Assembly (NCBI GenBank): GCA_013398275.1
Contig: VZSE01004138.1
Location: forward strand, 397,215-461,214
Reading direction: 5' to 3'
Origin: Promerops cafer
Taxonomy: Eukaryota; Chordata; Aves; Passeriformes; Nectariniidae
DNA: 64,000 nt
Numbering within the stretch: the first letter of the stretch is position 1; each line of letters opens with the position of its first letter. A program made the translations under genes and the position numbers. The notes beneath the pieces are model-generated. The model made no database searches and was not told the DNA's origin. It saw only the letters and a program-made list of their open reading frames with translations. Of the stretch, positions 13,201 through 27,439 are shown in pieces.

Positions 13201-16200
13201 GGCACTGCCAAGAGTGGGAATGTATCAGTAGGCTGCAAAGGTCAGCTAAGTAGAAAATACTAAGTTATGATGTGGCCTGTTTAATATCCATCCTTTAGGG
13301 AAAAGCAGTCAAATTTAGGTTTTACATTGCCATTGACATGGGTGTCTGAGCCTTGCTAGCGAAAATTGAACATATTTTCTCCACCAGGTACCAGTGTGGA
13401 CCAGTTCCTGTTTTCCAGACTTCACAATATTTAATTATAGTGCTATATTTCAGTTGTAAACTTTTCAAATTTATGAACCAGACAAGTATAAACGAGTTTG
13501 TAAAGGAAATAAATGAGATATTTCTCCAATTAAATGAAATGACTTCTTTAAGTCATTGTTTTAAGAGATCTTGTTATTCTGTGAGCAAGGATGGGTAGGG
13601 AAAGATGCTTCATCATAAATACTGAAAAAAGCTGCATTTTGGAAAGAGGGAAAAAGAACATTAATAAAATTTGTAGGTGGTACTGAGGTGACAGGTACTA
13701 TAAACACTACAGGAATAGAGACATAAAAGAATAAAATAGTGCCTAGGGAGAAAAGTATATGCACTGGAAATGCAAAATGAGAATCAACCTGAAAAAAAAA
13801 ATGCAGAGAGATCTCCCCTGGGGAAATTATTCCTGAGCACACAGGCTCAATGAGCAAGAGAAAATTGGAAATGCTAGTGATTAAAGAGGCCCTGAGGTGA
13901 AGCTAGTCAAAGAATTAGACAGCAGCAACAGTATGATATGGATATAGAAAGAGGGAATTTTAGGATACATTGTGTTCCAAATACAGTCATTCCCTGGGCA
14001 GGGAGCTGGTGCAGGGTTGAGCTGTTGCAGCTGACTGATGGCAGCAGCGGGTTGATGTTGGCTTTCTCTGGTGCCTGGAAATCCATGCTCTGGCTTTCTG
14101 CAGCCCTGAGTTTCCTCACTCCTACTGGGTGAGGAAAATAGAGATTAATTGCTCATGATGGGAAACACAACAGCAACTTTCCTAATTACTATTTTCAATC
14201 AAATCATTGTGATTTTCCTATGAGAAGGGGAATAATTAGGAAAAGCAGAGGCCTGAACTACATGGCTTTTAAATGTATCCAGTTAGTACTTCAATCTGCA
14301 AGGAGAGCAATCATTTCTCTTTGTCTTCTGATGGAAAACTTCCTCCTTCCTCCCCACTTCACATTTTGTAGTAAAAAACTTCTCCTGTTATAAAGTAGAA
14401 GTCATCTCAATAGTAAAGAATTGCAATCACCAGCATTCTCCTGTAAGACTGAGGCAGACATGCACTGATGCAGTAGAAGGGGCTGAATGTGCAAATGCCA
14501 GATCCTTGGTGTGCCTTTCATACCACTAAACTCCCTGGTCCTTGGTGGAAAAAAAACCAGGTCACAAATTGACTTAAAGAACCACTCAAATGTCATTCCA
14601 GCTCTGTGTTTGCAACCTCTCTTGTAACTGGGAAGTATGTCCTGAGCCAAAGGCTGTTAAAATACATCGGTTCAGGGGGGCACTTGGGCACGTGCTTCAT
14701 GTTAGACTCTGGGGTGGTGCATCGAGGGCTCATCCATGGACTGGTCACCTGTGGCTTCACTGGGAAGCACCTTCACATCCAGGTAAAAGCAGACATCAGC
14801 AGCCTGCCCAAATAAAAACTGCCACCCTCAAACACCCAAAATCTATTTCTTCTCCTCAAAGAAAAAGTTTGCTTAGATATCGGCAGTCTCAGATGAAGGA
14901 AGCGATTTAAATTTCATCTGTGACTTGTGGTTTCTTAAGTTGACAAAATGCAGAATAAATGAATATGTAAACAATTTTTTTGTTGTTGTTTCTGTACCTG
15001 GGGCTGCCACAGCCCAAATTATTCCAGGGAGCCTGTTATGCTAAGCTTGGCAGAGATGTTAGTCCTCAGGAAGTTCAAGGTCAGTGCTCAGGCTTTGGAG
15101 TGCTGTGTGTCCTTATCTCTAACTTGTGTTCAGTTCTTATCCTGCAGTGAAAAAAGACCTGTCTGCATCTCCAATTTATGCATTTTTTGTTTGGTTGGTT
15201 TTGGGGGTTTTTTTTACACTGGGGAAAAAGAATGAAACCAAACCAAATTTTGGTCCCAAGAACTTTGATCTAAATCTCTGCCAAAATAAATGGAATCACA
15301 CTGGAAGAATATTTTTCCACTGCATTGTGCTGTTATGGATTTATGCTTCCCAGCCACTCGTGTCTCTCAGCCCACCACATTTCTTGTGATGCCTGTCACT
15401 CACAGAAGAGAACAGCAGCTCCCTGTATATCCTGACTGAGCAACATGACAGTCAGTGGTTTTTTAATGAGATAATACAGTTCATGGAAGAGCTGAGCCAC
15501 AGCTGATAAGTGAATATAAAATACAGCCCTTACTCTTTTAATCCCTCCTGCTTACTTTACATGAGAACAGAGTCTTTGTAAGCACCATACTGGAAGCTCA
15601 TTATACAAGAGGAATAAAATTCAGCTCCTTGTTTTTGTGTTATTTTTGTTGGAGACATATCCCATGTAGGGATCTCAACTATAAAGAAGCCTTAACGTAA
15701 AAGAAAGAAACAACGGGATCAGTGACAAGCCTAATTGGCTTTTTCAGATGTTTAAAACATGAGGCCAGCACATTCATGTATGTGATGTACATGAGATGAG
15801 TTTCTGGTAGAGAATTAAGTGAAGAATCTTATAATGGCATACTGAGTATGTGTGGATTTCCAGAGTTTGGTTTGGGCTAAGACATTAACAGCGGGTAAAT
15901 AGTCCCCAGTAGTTATTAACTCCAGTAGAACAAAGAGCATGATGCATCTGCAGAAGCAGTGGTGAATTTTGCTCAAGAAATCTGGCAAAAGTGTCCTTAG
16001 GTGAAGAGGACAAACTTGTTACGTGGGATTCTGGGAGCCTTTCAGAGAAAGGTACCCTTGTTCATTTGTTTCTGTGGGATGCAGGAGTGAGGAGCCCTGT
16101 CCCGGTCCCCTCAGGGGCAGTAACACCCAGTCAGACCCTGCTCCTGTGGTGGTGTCAGTCAGCAGGGTGGTTGTGAGCCCCCTGTCTGTCCCATGTCCTG

Positions 16201-17121
16201 CAGGGTGTTGTTCATCAGCACCCCCAGTAACTCCCTGGAGACACAGGAGAGGTGGATGACAGTGGAATGTTGGCCCTAATGGAATAATTCATCTGGTACC
16301 TGCTTGGTCTCCCAGCAGCTTCCATTCTATCTCCATGTCACCGCAGAATTACACTTGCATCACAACATTTCTCTTTTTTTGCTGTTATTTTGTCTCCTGA
16401 GCACATTTCGGGAGCTTTGTTGTTCCCTGATGGCTTTGCCTGTGCTGCTTACCTTGAGGAAGGTTTGTTTACAATTGCAGAGTAGCCTCTGAATTTAAGC
16501 CACCACAGCCCTGACAAACATTAATTTCACTTTCCAATGTTTACCTTATATTTTTTCTTGCTTTTCTGTATCAGGTTCCCTTAGTGTAACAGGACTTGAG
16601 CAGTGGGGAGTTTGACATTTGCTCACTGACATGCAAAAACTCCAATGAACTTGGGTGGATTTTAGATTACAGCTTCCATAGGGAAAAATCAGAGATTCAA
16701 CAAAGGTGGTTCAAACTGTAAGCAAGGTCAGTTATTCAAAAATATCCCATTATTTATTCTCAAATGCAGTTATTCTCACTGCAGTTTGGGTGCAGGAGCA
16801 TAACATTTGTGAAAATACAGCCATGTGCTATTTGAAAAAATCTATTTTGAAGCAGACACATCTTTTCAGTCTTTTCTTCATCAGGATAGTTTAATTAGAT
16901 TCAGGTGTCCTTTTTAAGAAGGTTACTTGCTGCATAATTGGTTAACTCACCACATCTGTGAGTTTGTTTGATTAATGGGGAAAAAAAACCTGGTGACTTA
17001 ACCTGAGCTGTGTCCTGGGTGCTTCCTGAGCAGTGCCCCAAGAGCTGAGTTGGAGCCAGCAGTACTGGGAAAGGTCAAAAACCCATTTCCAGAGCCCTGG
17101 TCTGAAGACTGTTAGAAATTC
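10208..17121. other. Intergenic DNA, no gene seen
   Basis: AT-rich, with no supportable coding sequence. The part from about 10,230 to 10,560 is unusually AT-rich with several AATTA-type motifs and could be conserved non-coding DNA. A small run of related units (TGTGTAGAAAACACTG and a TCTGTAGAAAACTT variant) lies near 12,250-12,292. Confidence 0.55.
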
Positions 17122-17268
17122 TGCTGTGATCTGCTTTTATTGCACATTAGTTTTAATAGGATATTATTGGTTTGTGAATACCCTTTTCCCAGATGCTGCT
17201 ACAATGTAGTTTTTATTGCATAGCAGTTTTAATGTGATTTTACTGCTTTATAAATACACTTTTCACCA
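17122..17268. repeat. Degenerate tandem duplication, two units of about 70 bp
   Basis: Unit 1 (17122-17191) and unit 2 (17197-17268) align end to end. Both begin TGCT, share TTTTATTGCA and AGTTTTAAT, and close with AATAC and CTTTT..CC.A. Many substitutions separate them, so the duplication is old. Confidence 0.7.
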
Positions 17269-20200
17269 TTTTTGCCTTGCTACTGTGGCTGTACCAATAT
17301 GTTTGCACATTACTGTTACTGCTGTCTTAAAATCAAGGTTAAAGCAATCACAGTAGGGCTGTGCAGAATGAATGATAATTGAAAATGCACCTAGCAGGAT
17401 GCTCTTGATATTCTATAAACAAACAAAGCAGAATCTTTATTCATTATTTATCACTTGTTCTTTGTGACATTTCTTTACAGGATGTATCTTTTTCCTTTCA
17501 CAGAGCTGAGCCAAAACATATGTCAGGCCAGATGCACACATTTACCTCTCTCCTTTTCTCCCACACTGAATCACAATCACTTTGATTTTGCCCACACTGT
17601 GCTTTCCTTATGAATTTACTCCATTTGCAGAGAGTACCATACAGAAGGTTTTAAATATTGGCACAAGACTTTGGTACCTAAGTGTTCTCTCAGTGCCCTG
17701 GTATTCCAAGATGTATTAAAAAAATTTTAATCAGTAAAGTTTGCTGACCCAACGTTTTAGGCTACAGGGTAGAAATAATCAAGATTGCCTGACTTAAAAG
17801 CATGCATCCCCCATGGCTGTGGTTTAGCAGCCTCTTTACAAGTGGTAGGCTGGAGAGCACCTGTTTTCACAGGATACAGGTGCAGTGTCCTGGTTTTTTC
17901 AGTTCTATGAATATTTATGAAGTAGTTTCAGCTCTTCTATATCTCTCGTAACAGCTGTAGGTATTTGTCTCTGGTCATCATGGATTTGAGTCTTTATGTC
18001 TTTAGCAAGCCATATGAACTTCCTGTACTCTAACCTGTAATTTCTGCTGGTGTCTATCTCATTTATTCCATCCCTAGATTTACAGGTAGGCTTTGTTTTT
18101 ATCATTGCCTTTATTTCTTTACCAAACCAAAAGTTGCCTGAAGCTCTCTTCCTTTTTCATAGGACGGCTTTGATTTTGAACAAGTTTTAACCATATTTTT
18201 CTGCATGAATTTTCTTCCCATTCCATCTCTCCCTTATTTTCTTCTGGTTTGGAAAGTGAAGCCCTCAGAACTACACAAGGATATGTGTTTTGGTTGGAGT
18301 GCTTTTCTCTTCTCTCAGGCTGGACCTGGCAGGGTCAAGATCCCTGTTCCTCAGGCAAGAGCCCATGCCTAGTCCAGAGATTTATCCAACCTTCTGCATC
18401 ATCCCCGAGGCACAGCTGACTTATTCCAGGTGGCCTGTGCTACCTTCTAGGTTTGAAAGGCTCCTGCTGAAGTCAGTGGAAAAATGCCAGCTTCCTTGAA
18501 TGAACTCTGTGTTGAAAGCTACTTTCTGGAACCCCAAGCTGTTTTGTTTCTACCTTCCTTTAAAAAAAATCTTTTAAAAGAAGATCCTTCAGAACAGAAT
18601 TGTTTTCATACTCTTTTTTTCTCTTGGCTTTGATTGCTTTTGATTGGGATATAGCTTTGCAATTATGTGAGGAGTAATGTTTCACTGTCCTTTGCTCTTT
18701 CTTACATGCTGGTATAAATCAATGAGGTTCTGCTATGTACATATTTTCTGATCTGTGAAGAAGCTCATTTATTTCCAAATTAACTGCTCTAAAAAGTACT
18801 TTTTTTCCTTCTTCATTTCAACACATTGCAAAGCTACAAGTAACTGTAGACTAATTTTAATCAGAACAGTGGAAGGAGATAAATGTCAGTGTATGTCAGA
18901 GCATCTTAATTTCTGACTGGTTTAGTGAGCAAGGAGGGCATTACTGAGATCCCTTCCATATTCATAAATTCTGTCCAGCTTCTCACTGCTCTTCAGAAGC
19001 CCCCTGATCCTCACCTTAACTTCCTTAACCCAGAGTTCTCCAGCTTCTCTGATCATCCTATCTCATCCTCTTCAGTTATTTTGCCCTTAATTTTGCCTGC
19101 ACTGCCTGGAAACATTAGAAATACTTCAGACAGGTTTCTTTGCCCGCCCTTGGTGTGTCTGTATTTATCTCTTCCCTGATATTTGCATTCTTCAGCAGAC
19201 ACAGTCGGTTTTGTTCTGTGTTTGTCAAGCAGTTAACAAAGTGAAGAGGTTCAGTGTCAAGGGCTTACAGGCAATAATTTTGGCAATAAATATTAGGATA
19301 AAATGTTCAAACATTTCTACACCAAGATATTTTGTTAACTCCAGCCTTGTTTTGAGTTTAAACATGAGCTTTTCATCAGCTTGTTACTTGTAGAATGTTT
19401 GCTGTCATATTCAGTAGGGGTAAGACAATTAAGGCATCCACACACAACTTCATTTCAGTGGTCACATGTTCTGCTCTGTTTCCTGCTAAGTGCCTGTGCC
19501 TTGTTCTTGCAGCCTGCAGGAGATAGATCCTACCTTAGAGGCAACCCTGACTACATGCATAAATCACCAGCCTTCCACATCTGTCATCATAATGAAGTTT
19601 GCAGATGTTATTCCTCTCTTTTTTCCCCTCTACACATTCAGAGCAATTTAGACACCATCCCCACTTGCTCTTAGAAGGAAGCCATCCCAACATGCTGTCA
19701 AGCTGGAAAGGTAAAATTCTGTGCAATATAGGAATTATCACCATGCACATATTTACCATATGAATATAAGAAATTATTTAAATTCTATGCATGGCGTGAA
19801 AGTACGTGGACATACAAAGATGATATTTCCTAAAGTTTTCTATACTGACTTAACACTGAGTTGCCTACCTCAGCATCCTCTGGTTCGTATCTTAAATCAA
19901 GTGTACATCTCTCTTTCTATATTAAAAATAAAAACAATTGCAATAGCTATTCCTCCACCTAATTATCTCAAACTGGCTTAGAAAAAGCAGGAGTTATTTC
20001 ACAGCTGCATCCCCATGTGTAGTGTTTCCACAGATATTCTCCAAAAACCATGACATGAAATAAATTATTTTTAAGGAGATACATAGTTCATGAACATGAA
20101 CAAAGACTCTCTTAAGTATTCATGAAAAAAAACCACCATTGTAGTAATTTCCTTTTCTGTAGCAGACATTTCTTCTGGCTGCTCTTCTTGAGCATAAGTC

Positions 20201-21382
20201 AAGTATCAACCAGAGGAAAAGAGTAATCAACTTCAAGTTAAATATTATTTACATATTTATTTTTATGTGTTCTAGAGGTCAAGAGACAGTAAAAATCCTC
20301 TTCATTTTTTACTCTTTCCTTTAGTTCCTCAAGGATAGGAGAAAATAAGATTTTGGGCTGGTTTAGGTTTTCTGGGTGTGGGTAATTTTTACTGAGTGTG
20401 ATTTACTCTGATTGCTTCTGCAGAGAGTGGATTGAAACTAAGGCAGAGCTTCATTAGCATCACGACATGTACTTTTGCTTAAGTTTCATAATTCTTCCCA
20501 GTCCGACAATAGAAAAGACATGCTTTTTGGTCACAGGGAGAGAAAACTAATTAAGTTTTTGTTGAAAATGACAGCAAGTACCTCTGAGAAGAGATTTATT
20601 TTTCCAACTTTTGAATTCTCTCCAGTTCTGGTGTAGTCCAAAAGTCTCAGACCAAGAAGACTGAACCAAGCAGAGCAGAACATTCTTGTAAGAACATCTC
20701 CCGTGCCTCAGAGATTTGTTTGTATATCTGATGGTAACATATTTTGTACTTATGCTGGTCCCAGCATCACAGCCCACTTTTAAAGCAAAGCAGCTTGTAA
20801 AACTCAGAGGCTGCCAAGGCTGGCTAGAGCTGTCAGGTTGGCACAGCAGAGGCCCCTCCAGCTGTACCTGAGAGCAGAGAGGATGGATGGCTGCTCACAA
20901 AGCACCAGGCTAATTTCAAGTGTGTGTTAGGAACATCAGGGCTTGGGTTTCAATCATAGCAGCTATCAGCAGGGTGAAGGGCTTTGCAGTCAAAGAGCTG
21001 CAAGTTGTGTATTCCTGCACTCTGAAGCATAAATAAACTGCAGGTAAGCACTGCAGGTAATTTGCCTCTAAAATGGCAATTACAAAAAAAGAAGAGAAAA
21101 GTTTGATGATTTTCTAGGGCACGGTCCTACAGTAACTATGGCAATATTGTCATTAAAATCACAGGGTTTTTGCCTCATTGAACAAGGTCTACGGGAGCAA
21201 GATAATAATGTAAGGAAAGGTAAAGCATATATGAGGACAATCTAATTTGTCCTCAAGGAAGTCAAGCAAGTCAAACAATTATCTCACCAGTGACTTTTGA
21301 GAATGTACAGAAGTTGAGTTTAAGGCATTTGTGACACAACACCCACACAGCAGCAGCAAGTGTAGAGTGAAATCCTTTGGTG
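17269..21382. other. Intergenic DNA, no gene seen
   Basis: No open frame above about 100 codons and none that resembles a known protein. Sequence is AT-rich without an obvious repeat family. Confidence 0.55.
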
Positions 21383-21680
21383 TCGCGGAATCGCTGAATG
21401 GCTGAGGCTGGAAGGGTACTCTGGGGGTCATCTCATCCAGCCCCCCTGCTCCAGCTGGGTCACAGCAGCAGCCCAGCAACATTTCCAAATGGTTTTGTAC
21501 AGCTCCAGGGAGGGACACTCTACAGCCTATCTGGGCAGCCTGTGCCAGTGCTCAGTCACCCCCACAGTGAAAAATGGGGGAACCTCCTGCCTTTCAGTGT
21601 GTGCCCATTGCCTCTGTGCCTTGGGCTCCGTTTATGTACAGGGGGGTCTCAGTGGAGGTCATTTGTGTGTCAGAGGAGGA
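21383..21680 (-). repeat. CR1 LINE 3' fragment, antisense
   Basis: On the + strand the text runs TCGCGGAATCGCTGAATGG, GAGGCTGGAAGGGTACTCTGG, then ATCTCATCCAGCCCCCCTGC, CTCCAGGGAGGGACACTC, GGGCAGCCTGTGCCAGTGC and GTTTGTGCCC-like TGTGTGCCCATTGCC. This is the reverse complement of a CR1 3' end. It is moderately diverged. The right boundary is approximate, since similarity fades after about 21650. Open frames crossing it on both strands are repeat-derived and not genes. Confidence 0.85.
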
Positions 21681-24600
21681 GGCAGCAAAGATAAATGTGC
21701 CCAACTGGTGTGATAGACAACAAGAGAACCATAGCAACAACTTCCGTCCAGCACGTTTTTTATCAATCTTCTTACAGCTCCCAAGGCTCATTATGGATTC
21801 CCCCACTTTGAGTTTATCCACTTCAGTCCCTTCACCCAGCCTGTCCCAGCAGTAGCATCCAGTTTCATGGAACAGATCCAGTGACACTGGATCCCTGCTG
21901 TTCTGGGCTTTGCTTACTCTTGTTGATTTATGTCCCTTTACATCTGTGTCCAAGCTTCATATTTTTGAGTCTTACTGCCTTCATTTAAAAGAGGAATAGA
22001 AAAATAGAAAACTAATATATTCTACTATTTGCAATTCCCACAAAGCAAAGCAGTTATTTCTCATAGAGGTAAATTAAATTCAGCAGCAACATGGACATAG
22101 GCTGTGCTTATTCTCAAAAGAAATCTCTTCCTGGATTTCTACTACGTGAGGAGATATTGAAAATGAGTCTTTAAGACTTGAACTTCAGTCTCATGGACTG
22201 ACAGGAGTACAGGAGAGGTTTCATTATGTAGGAATATTTGGATAAGGCTTAGTAGATGTTTTTCAGCCACTTGACAGACCAGGTTGTCTTTTTTTGTGTG
22301 CCCTACTTTGTATAAAAACTAAAGAAAAACCCAAACCTTAAAAAAAAGAGAACTAAAAAAGGATAAAAATCCTGGGAATATGAGGTTGGGGGAGCTCATT
22401 ATTTGTTGGGAAGTGTGGGTGACTGCAAAGTGCAAACTTTGTGAAAAACATGATACTGATGTTTTTATTCACTTTGATTAAGCGAGATGCCAGTAACTGA
22501 TGAATGTTGAAGAAGTGCACATTATGAACATTTTTGAACAAAGACACTTTATCCCAGTAATGCTGCTGTCTTGTAATAGGATCAAAGAAAGGGTCATGTG
22601 GTTTTTGATAAACAAAGTGTAGAAATCATTCATCTCATTCAGTTGAGGCTAATTGATGAGCCACAGAGACAAAACAGTTGAGGAAGGATCTCAGGATGTT
22701 TTCCAGAAAATAGGACCGGTTTCTGAAAAGCAGATCCCATAACTGGAAGTTAGCAATGAACACATGCATGCAGGTTGCCACAGGGTTGGTTGTATGTGCA
22801 GTTTGTTCTTAGCTCAACAAGAGTTTCTAAGGCTCTTGCCAGTAGTTCCAGTTTGTAAAGGACAAAATATTATCAGATGCTGTGACCTCAAAAGCTCGTC
22901 ATTGCAAGCACAGAGGCCTTTCTGATTTGTGTTCTTTTTCTTGTGCTTTGCATTTTCCATCATGTCTACACCTGTGAGGCTGCATACCAGCACAGCTGGA
23001 AAAGGGAAGAGAATAAAGCTGGATTCCAGTACTGACACTGAGCACTGAATGATCTCTAGGCACCCACCAGAGAGCCCACACAAAGTCTGAGTATACCCAG
23101 CCCTCCAGCTGATAGAGCCCTTCTCCCTCTTGTGCACAGCAAAGTACAAATGGCAGTTCAGGAAATGTATAATTACAAGCAGCACAAGAGGAGAGATAGC
23201 TCCTGAAATCCTACTGCTCCTGGTCAGCAGTGAAAGAAATGAGTTTAACTGAACAGGCACTATAATTTAAATATCTATTTTGTCCACAGCCATCTGAGCA
23301 TGAGATGGCAGGAGGGTTCATGTGATTTAGCTTCTCCCAGTTCTCCTATAGCAATACTGCCCAAGCTGCCAGTTCAGGGCAGGAATAACAGTGTGTTCAA
23401 CATGGTGACAATTTCCCAGCTCCCCAGTAAGTCTCAGATTTTTCCTTTCTTAGCTTCATAAAATAGTTTTCAACATGAAGCTCTTGGTAACAATCTGATT
23501 TCAAAACATAAACCTAATGTACTCTGTTAATGACTAGGGATATAAAAATATTTCATATTCTGTCTACCCTATGAAAATTAACATTGCATTATACTGACTC
23601 TTGGCTTGATTTAACAATTTGAATTGCCACTTGTTATTGTAAAGTTGGATTTCTATTCTTCTATTCTTTGACCTGGTGGAAGGCAATTTGTAAATGGCAC
23701 GTCTAATTAAAAAAATGAAAAAGAGAGAGAGTAAGGAAAAGCCTATATGGACAACAACAACATGTACAAGCAAATGCTGCAAAATTCAATTAAGGCTGAA
23801 AGAAAAAACGTTGCACTAGGGAACATCTACTGCAGAACAGGGGGACATTTTCTGTGCAATGGTCCTTCGAAGCATACAGGAGTTGGCATTGCTCTTGTTA
23901 GATCATGTGGGGAGTGCAGCCTTACAATGATATGGAAAAGTATTGTTCTTTTTATTTGAAGGCTGGGAAAAGGGATGCAATTCCTTGTTTTTAAAGGAAA
24001 AACCTGTACAACTGTGTGTCTTACAGGCATCATTACCCTCTTTTTGCTTGTAGAGGTGATGTTTGAAGCTGGCTTATGTCCACACCAGTCGGACATCACC
24101 ACTATCTGAGACCTGGTCCTGTAATGCAAAAAATTCTCTAAGGTCAGTGATAGCTTTGTATGCAGAGGGGATTCATAATAAACCTTTCTTAATTGCTGTT
24201 CAGTGGCTTTTGTGAAGTGAGACTTCTCAGTTCAGAGCCCAATGGATGCCTGCAGCAAGGAAAGCACCCAGCATCACCACAGGTGGTTTTTTCTGGTATC
24301 TTAGCTGGGATGCAGGAACTGAGCAGGTACCTGATAGCTGTGGCCCTGAAATCACAGGGTATGGCCTCCTGCAAGCAAAGCTGTACTGGGTAAAATAAGA
24401 ACACAGACTGTAATTAAAAAATCTCACAGAGAAATTAAACTGTTGAAAAGTATTTTAATGTTCCAGTCTGAGACTAAGAGGTAGGGACGTTCTTCATTAT
24501 GCTGCCTGTTCTGGAAGAGGAGTTCTAGAAATGCTTTTGTAAAGACTGATTTATTAAAAACTGCAAGGCAGCTTGTATCACTGGAGTGCTGTCACGGGGT

Positions 24601-27439
24601 TACCTTCGGAAGAAGGAGCTTGAAAATTGATTTTATTCAGTGTTTATGTGGGTAGAGAGTAAGATACTTTGGGTGGAGACAAATTAAATTTGAGTTTGAT
24701 TAGTTCATACCAAAAGCTGAAGAAAATGGAAGGAGAATGGGAAAAATTAGCTTATTTGTTGTTAATTTACTGCTTTGTTGGTTCGAGCAATGGCCAATGT
24801 ACCTGTCCAGTGACTTAAGGACAAACTGTATTGGGCTTTTTCTGATAGCAGCTGAACATGTATCAACAATTCATGGGTTTTGAAACAGATTTTTCCCTAG
24901 AAGAAAGCATCAGTTCCATACCATAGCCTTGCATAAAATTTCTCACAAGATGCAGACCTGCTTTCTGTCCAGTATCAACAAAGTTAAATTCTTGCTCTGT
25001 GTATAAATGGACAGACTTGTCTCAGAAGTGGCTACGAAGGCAGAGAGTGCAGTGCATACAATTGGATGATGGAAGGAAAGAGGGAGAGGATTCAATCTTT
25101 TGTTTAAATAACGTTATCAGCACGTGGCAGAAGCTGGGAAATGACACCTGTTGTAGGACACAAGAGCAGAGTCATTTGGAAGTGATGGGCTGGAGCTGTG
25201 TCTTGCAGCTATGGCAGTCTGCTAGCAAGGGAACCCCCCTCATTAGTTTGCCAGGGCCACTCTGCTGTGTGTGGCATCACCAAGAGGAAAATGGCAATAG
25301 CATGCTAAAATACATTTGCACAAGGCATGAGATTGACCACCAGAATCTACAAGGATGGATTTTTCAGGAGAATGTGTCCCTGTCCAGCACAGTAATTCAT
25401 CTTCATCTAATAAGATACAGAGTGCAGTCAAGCGTGCATAAATCATTCCTTGATTGTTCTGTTTGTACTGGGTGTGGATGGGATTAGAGTGCTTTGGACA
25501 CTCTTTATGTCAAAGAGGAGAAACATCGCAGTGTTAAGATAAAGAAGGAGAATGCTGCTTTGCTACAGGCAAAACATGCACCTCCATCAGTCTGCAGTCT
25601 GCTTCAAACAGCAAATAGTGTTTAGAAGAGCAAAATACTAATTCTAGAAAAGAATTAACTAACAGTGTTCTGTATGAATTGAGAAGTTCTGATTGTGCCC
25701 CTCAGTGAAAAACACCAGCCTCAAAAGTGGACTGAGGGAGCAGCTCCTCAGCAGAAATCCCAGCTCCCTAGTTCTTTGCTGGCTGTGGTGCTCACTCATG
25801 CTGACCTTGGGCCTTGTCTCTGAACTCAGTGTGGCTCAGCCTTCCCAGAGCCTCCTGTGCCCAGGCCTCTGATCTCCTGTGTGTACAGTCCAGTGGCACT
25901 TGAGTCGTTTGCAGAATCAAGTCTTCCAACACTACTGAGACAGTTACAAGTCGAGTTGTAGGCGCTGTGAGTAGTTACAGCATCCCCGTCGTGGTGGTGT
26001 GCCAGAGATACCGGCTGTGCTCCCCCTGCTGCACCGAAGGATGGCAGGAGCATCCCTTCCTGTTCACACCTCCACGTAATCACAGATGCCTGTGACACTT
26101 CCGAAGCAGGTGGTGGGCTACCTGGGAGCTGCATCCAGATTTCATGTGAGTCCCCTGAGTTGTCCAGCTGCCTCTGTGCCCTGTCCTGTGGAGTTCGTGG
26201 CCCAGGAGCAGGCACAGTGTGCAAGGGCTGTGGCACACAATGGGTAAATGAAATTAAGTGGTAAGGCTGACATGCCAAAGCAGCATTTTCTAGGCACAGC
26301 TCCTAGGAAACTTCACAGGGAATTACATACAAAATTTGTGGCATTATAAAGCGTTATAATTCACTGCTATTATATGACCACCAGCTGCTAGCTTAAACCT
26401 ACTACAATTTCTGCTCTAGAACAACCAAGCTGAAAGGTAGAATTAAACTCCTTGTGATGGGAGTCACCTTTTTCATATATTTGCACAATATCTAGTGCAG
26501 TGGGGCACTAATAACAATAGGAAGTTTTAGCTTTTAATTTTAAACTTCAGTCCGTCTGGGTTAGCATTTGCCTTTTAGGTGACTTAACATTTTGCATGTA
26601 ATTACAGTCTCTGGATCTTTGAAAAGAACTGTTTCTCTTGAGTTTTCTGAGTGGAATAAAATACACTTATTAGCCTGTAACCTTTTTTAAATCCCTCTCC
26701 CATATGGTATTCATGTGGCATCACATATAACAATATAGGATAACACCCTGGATAATATGGGCTATCATGAATATTGATGAACAGGGTAATTAAGATCTCT
26801 GTGCATGGTGCACAATTACATATGGGCAACCTATTGACATAATTTCTTATATTTAAATCAAAATAATATATGACAAACATAAGAGTTCTACCAGCTTATC
26901 TGATATTTCAATCCATTTCATGTTTGGTGAGAACTGAAATATTAATAAGCAGAAAGATCTGGTATTCAAATTAATTCTAGCAGGAAAGAAAACAATTTCA
27001 CCCTTTTTTTCTTTACCTGTTGACTTGTGGGACAGATGACAAGCTGATATGTTTCCCTGGAGGCTAACATCTTATGTTCCAGAATACAGGCTTTCATTAA
27101 AAAATGATGACTTGTGAGGAGATGTTCATATTCATGTGAATAGAGTGCAGGTGCTCCTCTTCTCTAGAGCCTACAGAAAGCCTCAAACAGCCAGTGTGAC
27201 AAACAAACCACCACAGCTGAAACAGTCGATAGCAGCTTCAACATCAGTGATGAGGATTTATTTGTGTTCTTGTTGGGTTTGATCTCCCAGCACTATAAAA
27301 ACTCTGGGGTCACTGATTGATAGATGCTCTTAAGCCATCAGGGCCAGTCCAGCACAGTGATGAACAATGTCTGATGGTCACTCAAGCTCCATCTCAAAGT
27401 TAACCATGCTTTTTGCTCTCACTATTCACAGAACGGGTC
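21681..27439. other. Intergenic DNA, no gene seen
   Basis: Holds the two longest non-NDST3 open frames in the flank: 24999-25487 (+, 162 codons) and 25826-26278 (-, 150 codons). Neither shows domain motifs, compositional signature or splice context that would support a gene. Confidence 0.55.

Noticed and set aside
24592..24620. TGTCACGGGGTT, a possible LTR start
   Set aside because: No paired terminus or internal retroviral sequence was found nearby.
24999..25487. 162-codon open frame on +
   Set aside because: It has no domain, motif or splice context, and its composition looks random. It is one of the longest chance frames in a large non-coding region.
25826..26278. 150-codon open frame on -
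   Set aside because: Lies in a locally GC-richer stretch where chance frames are longer. No recognisable family was seen.
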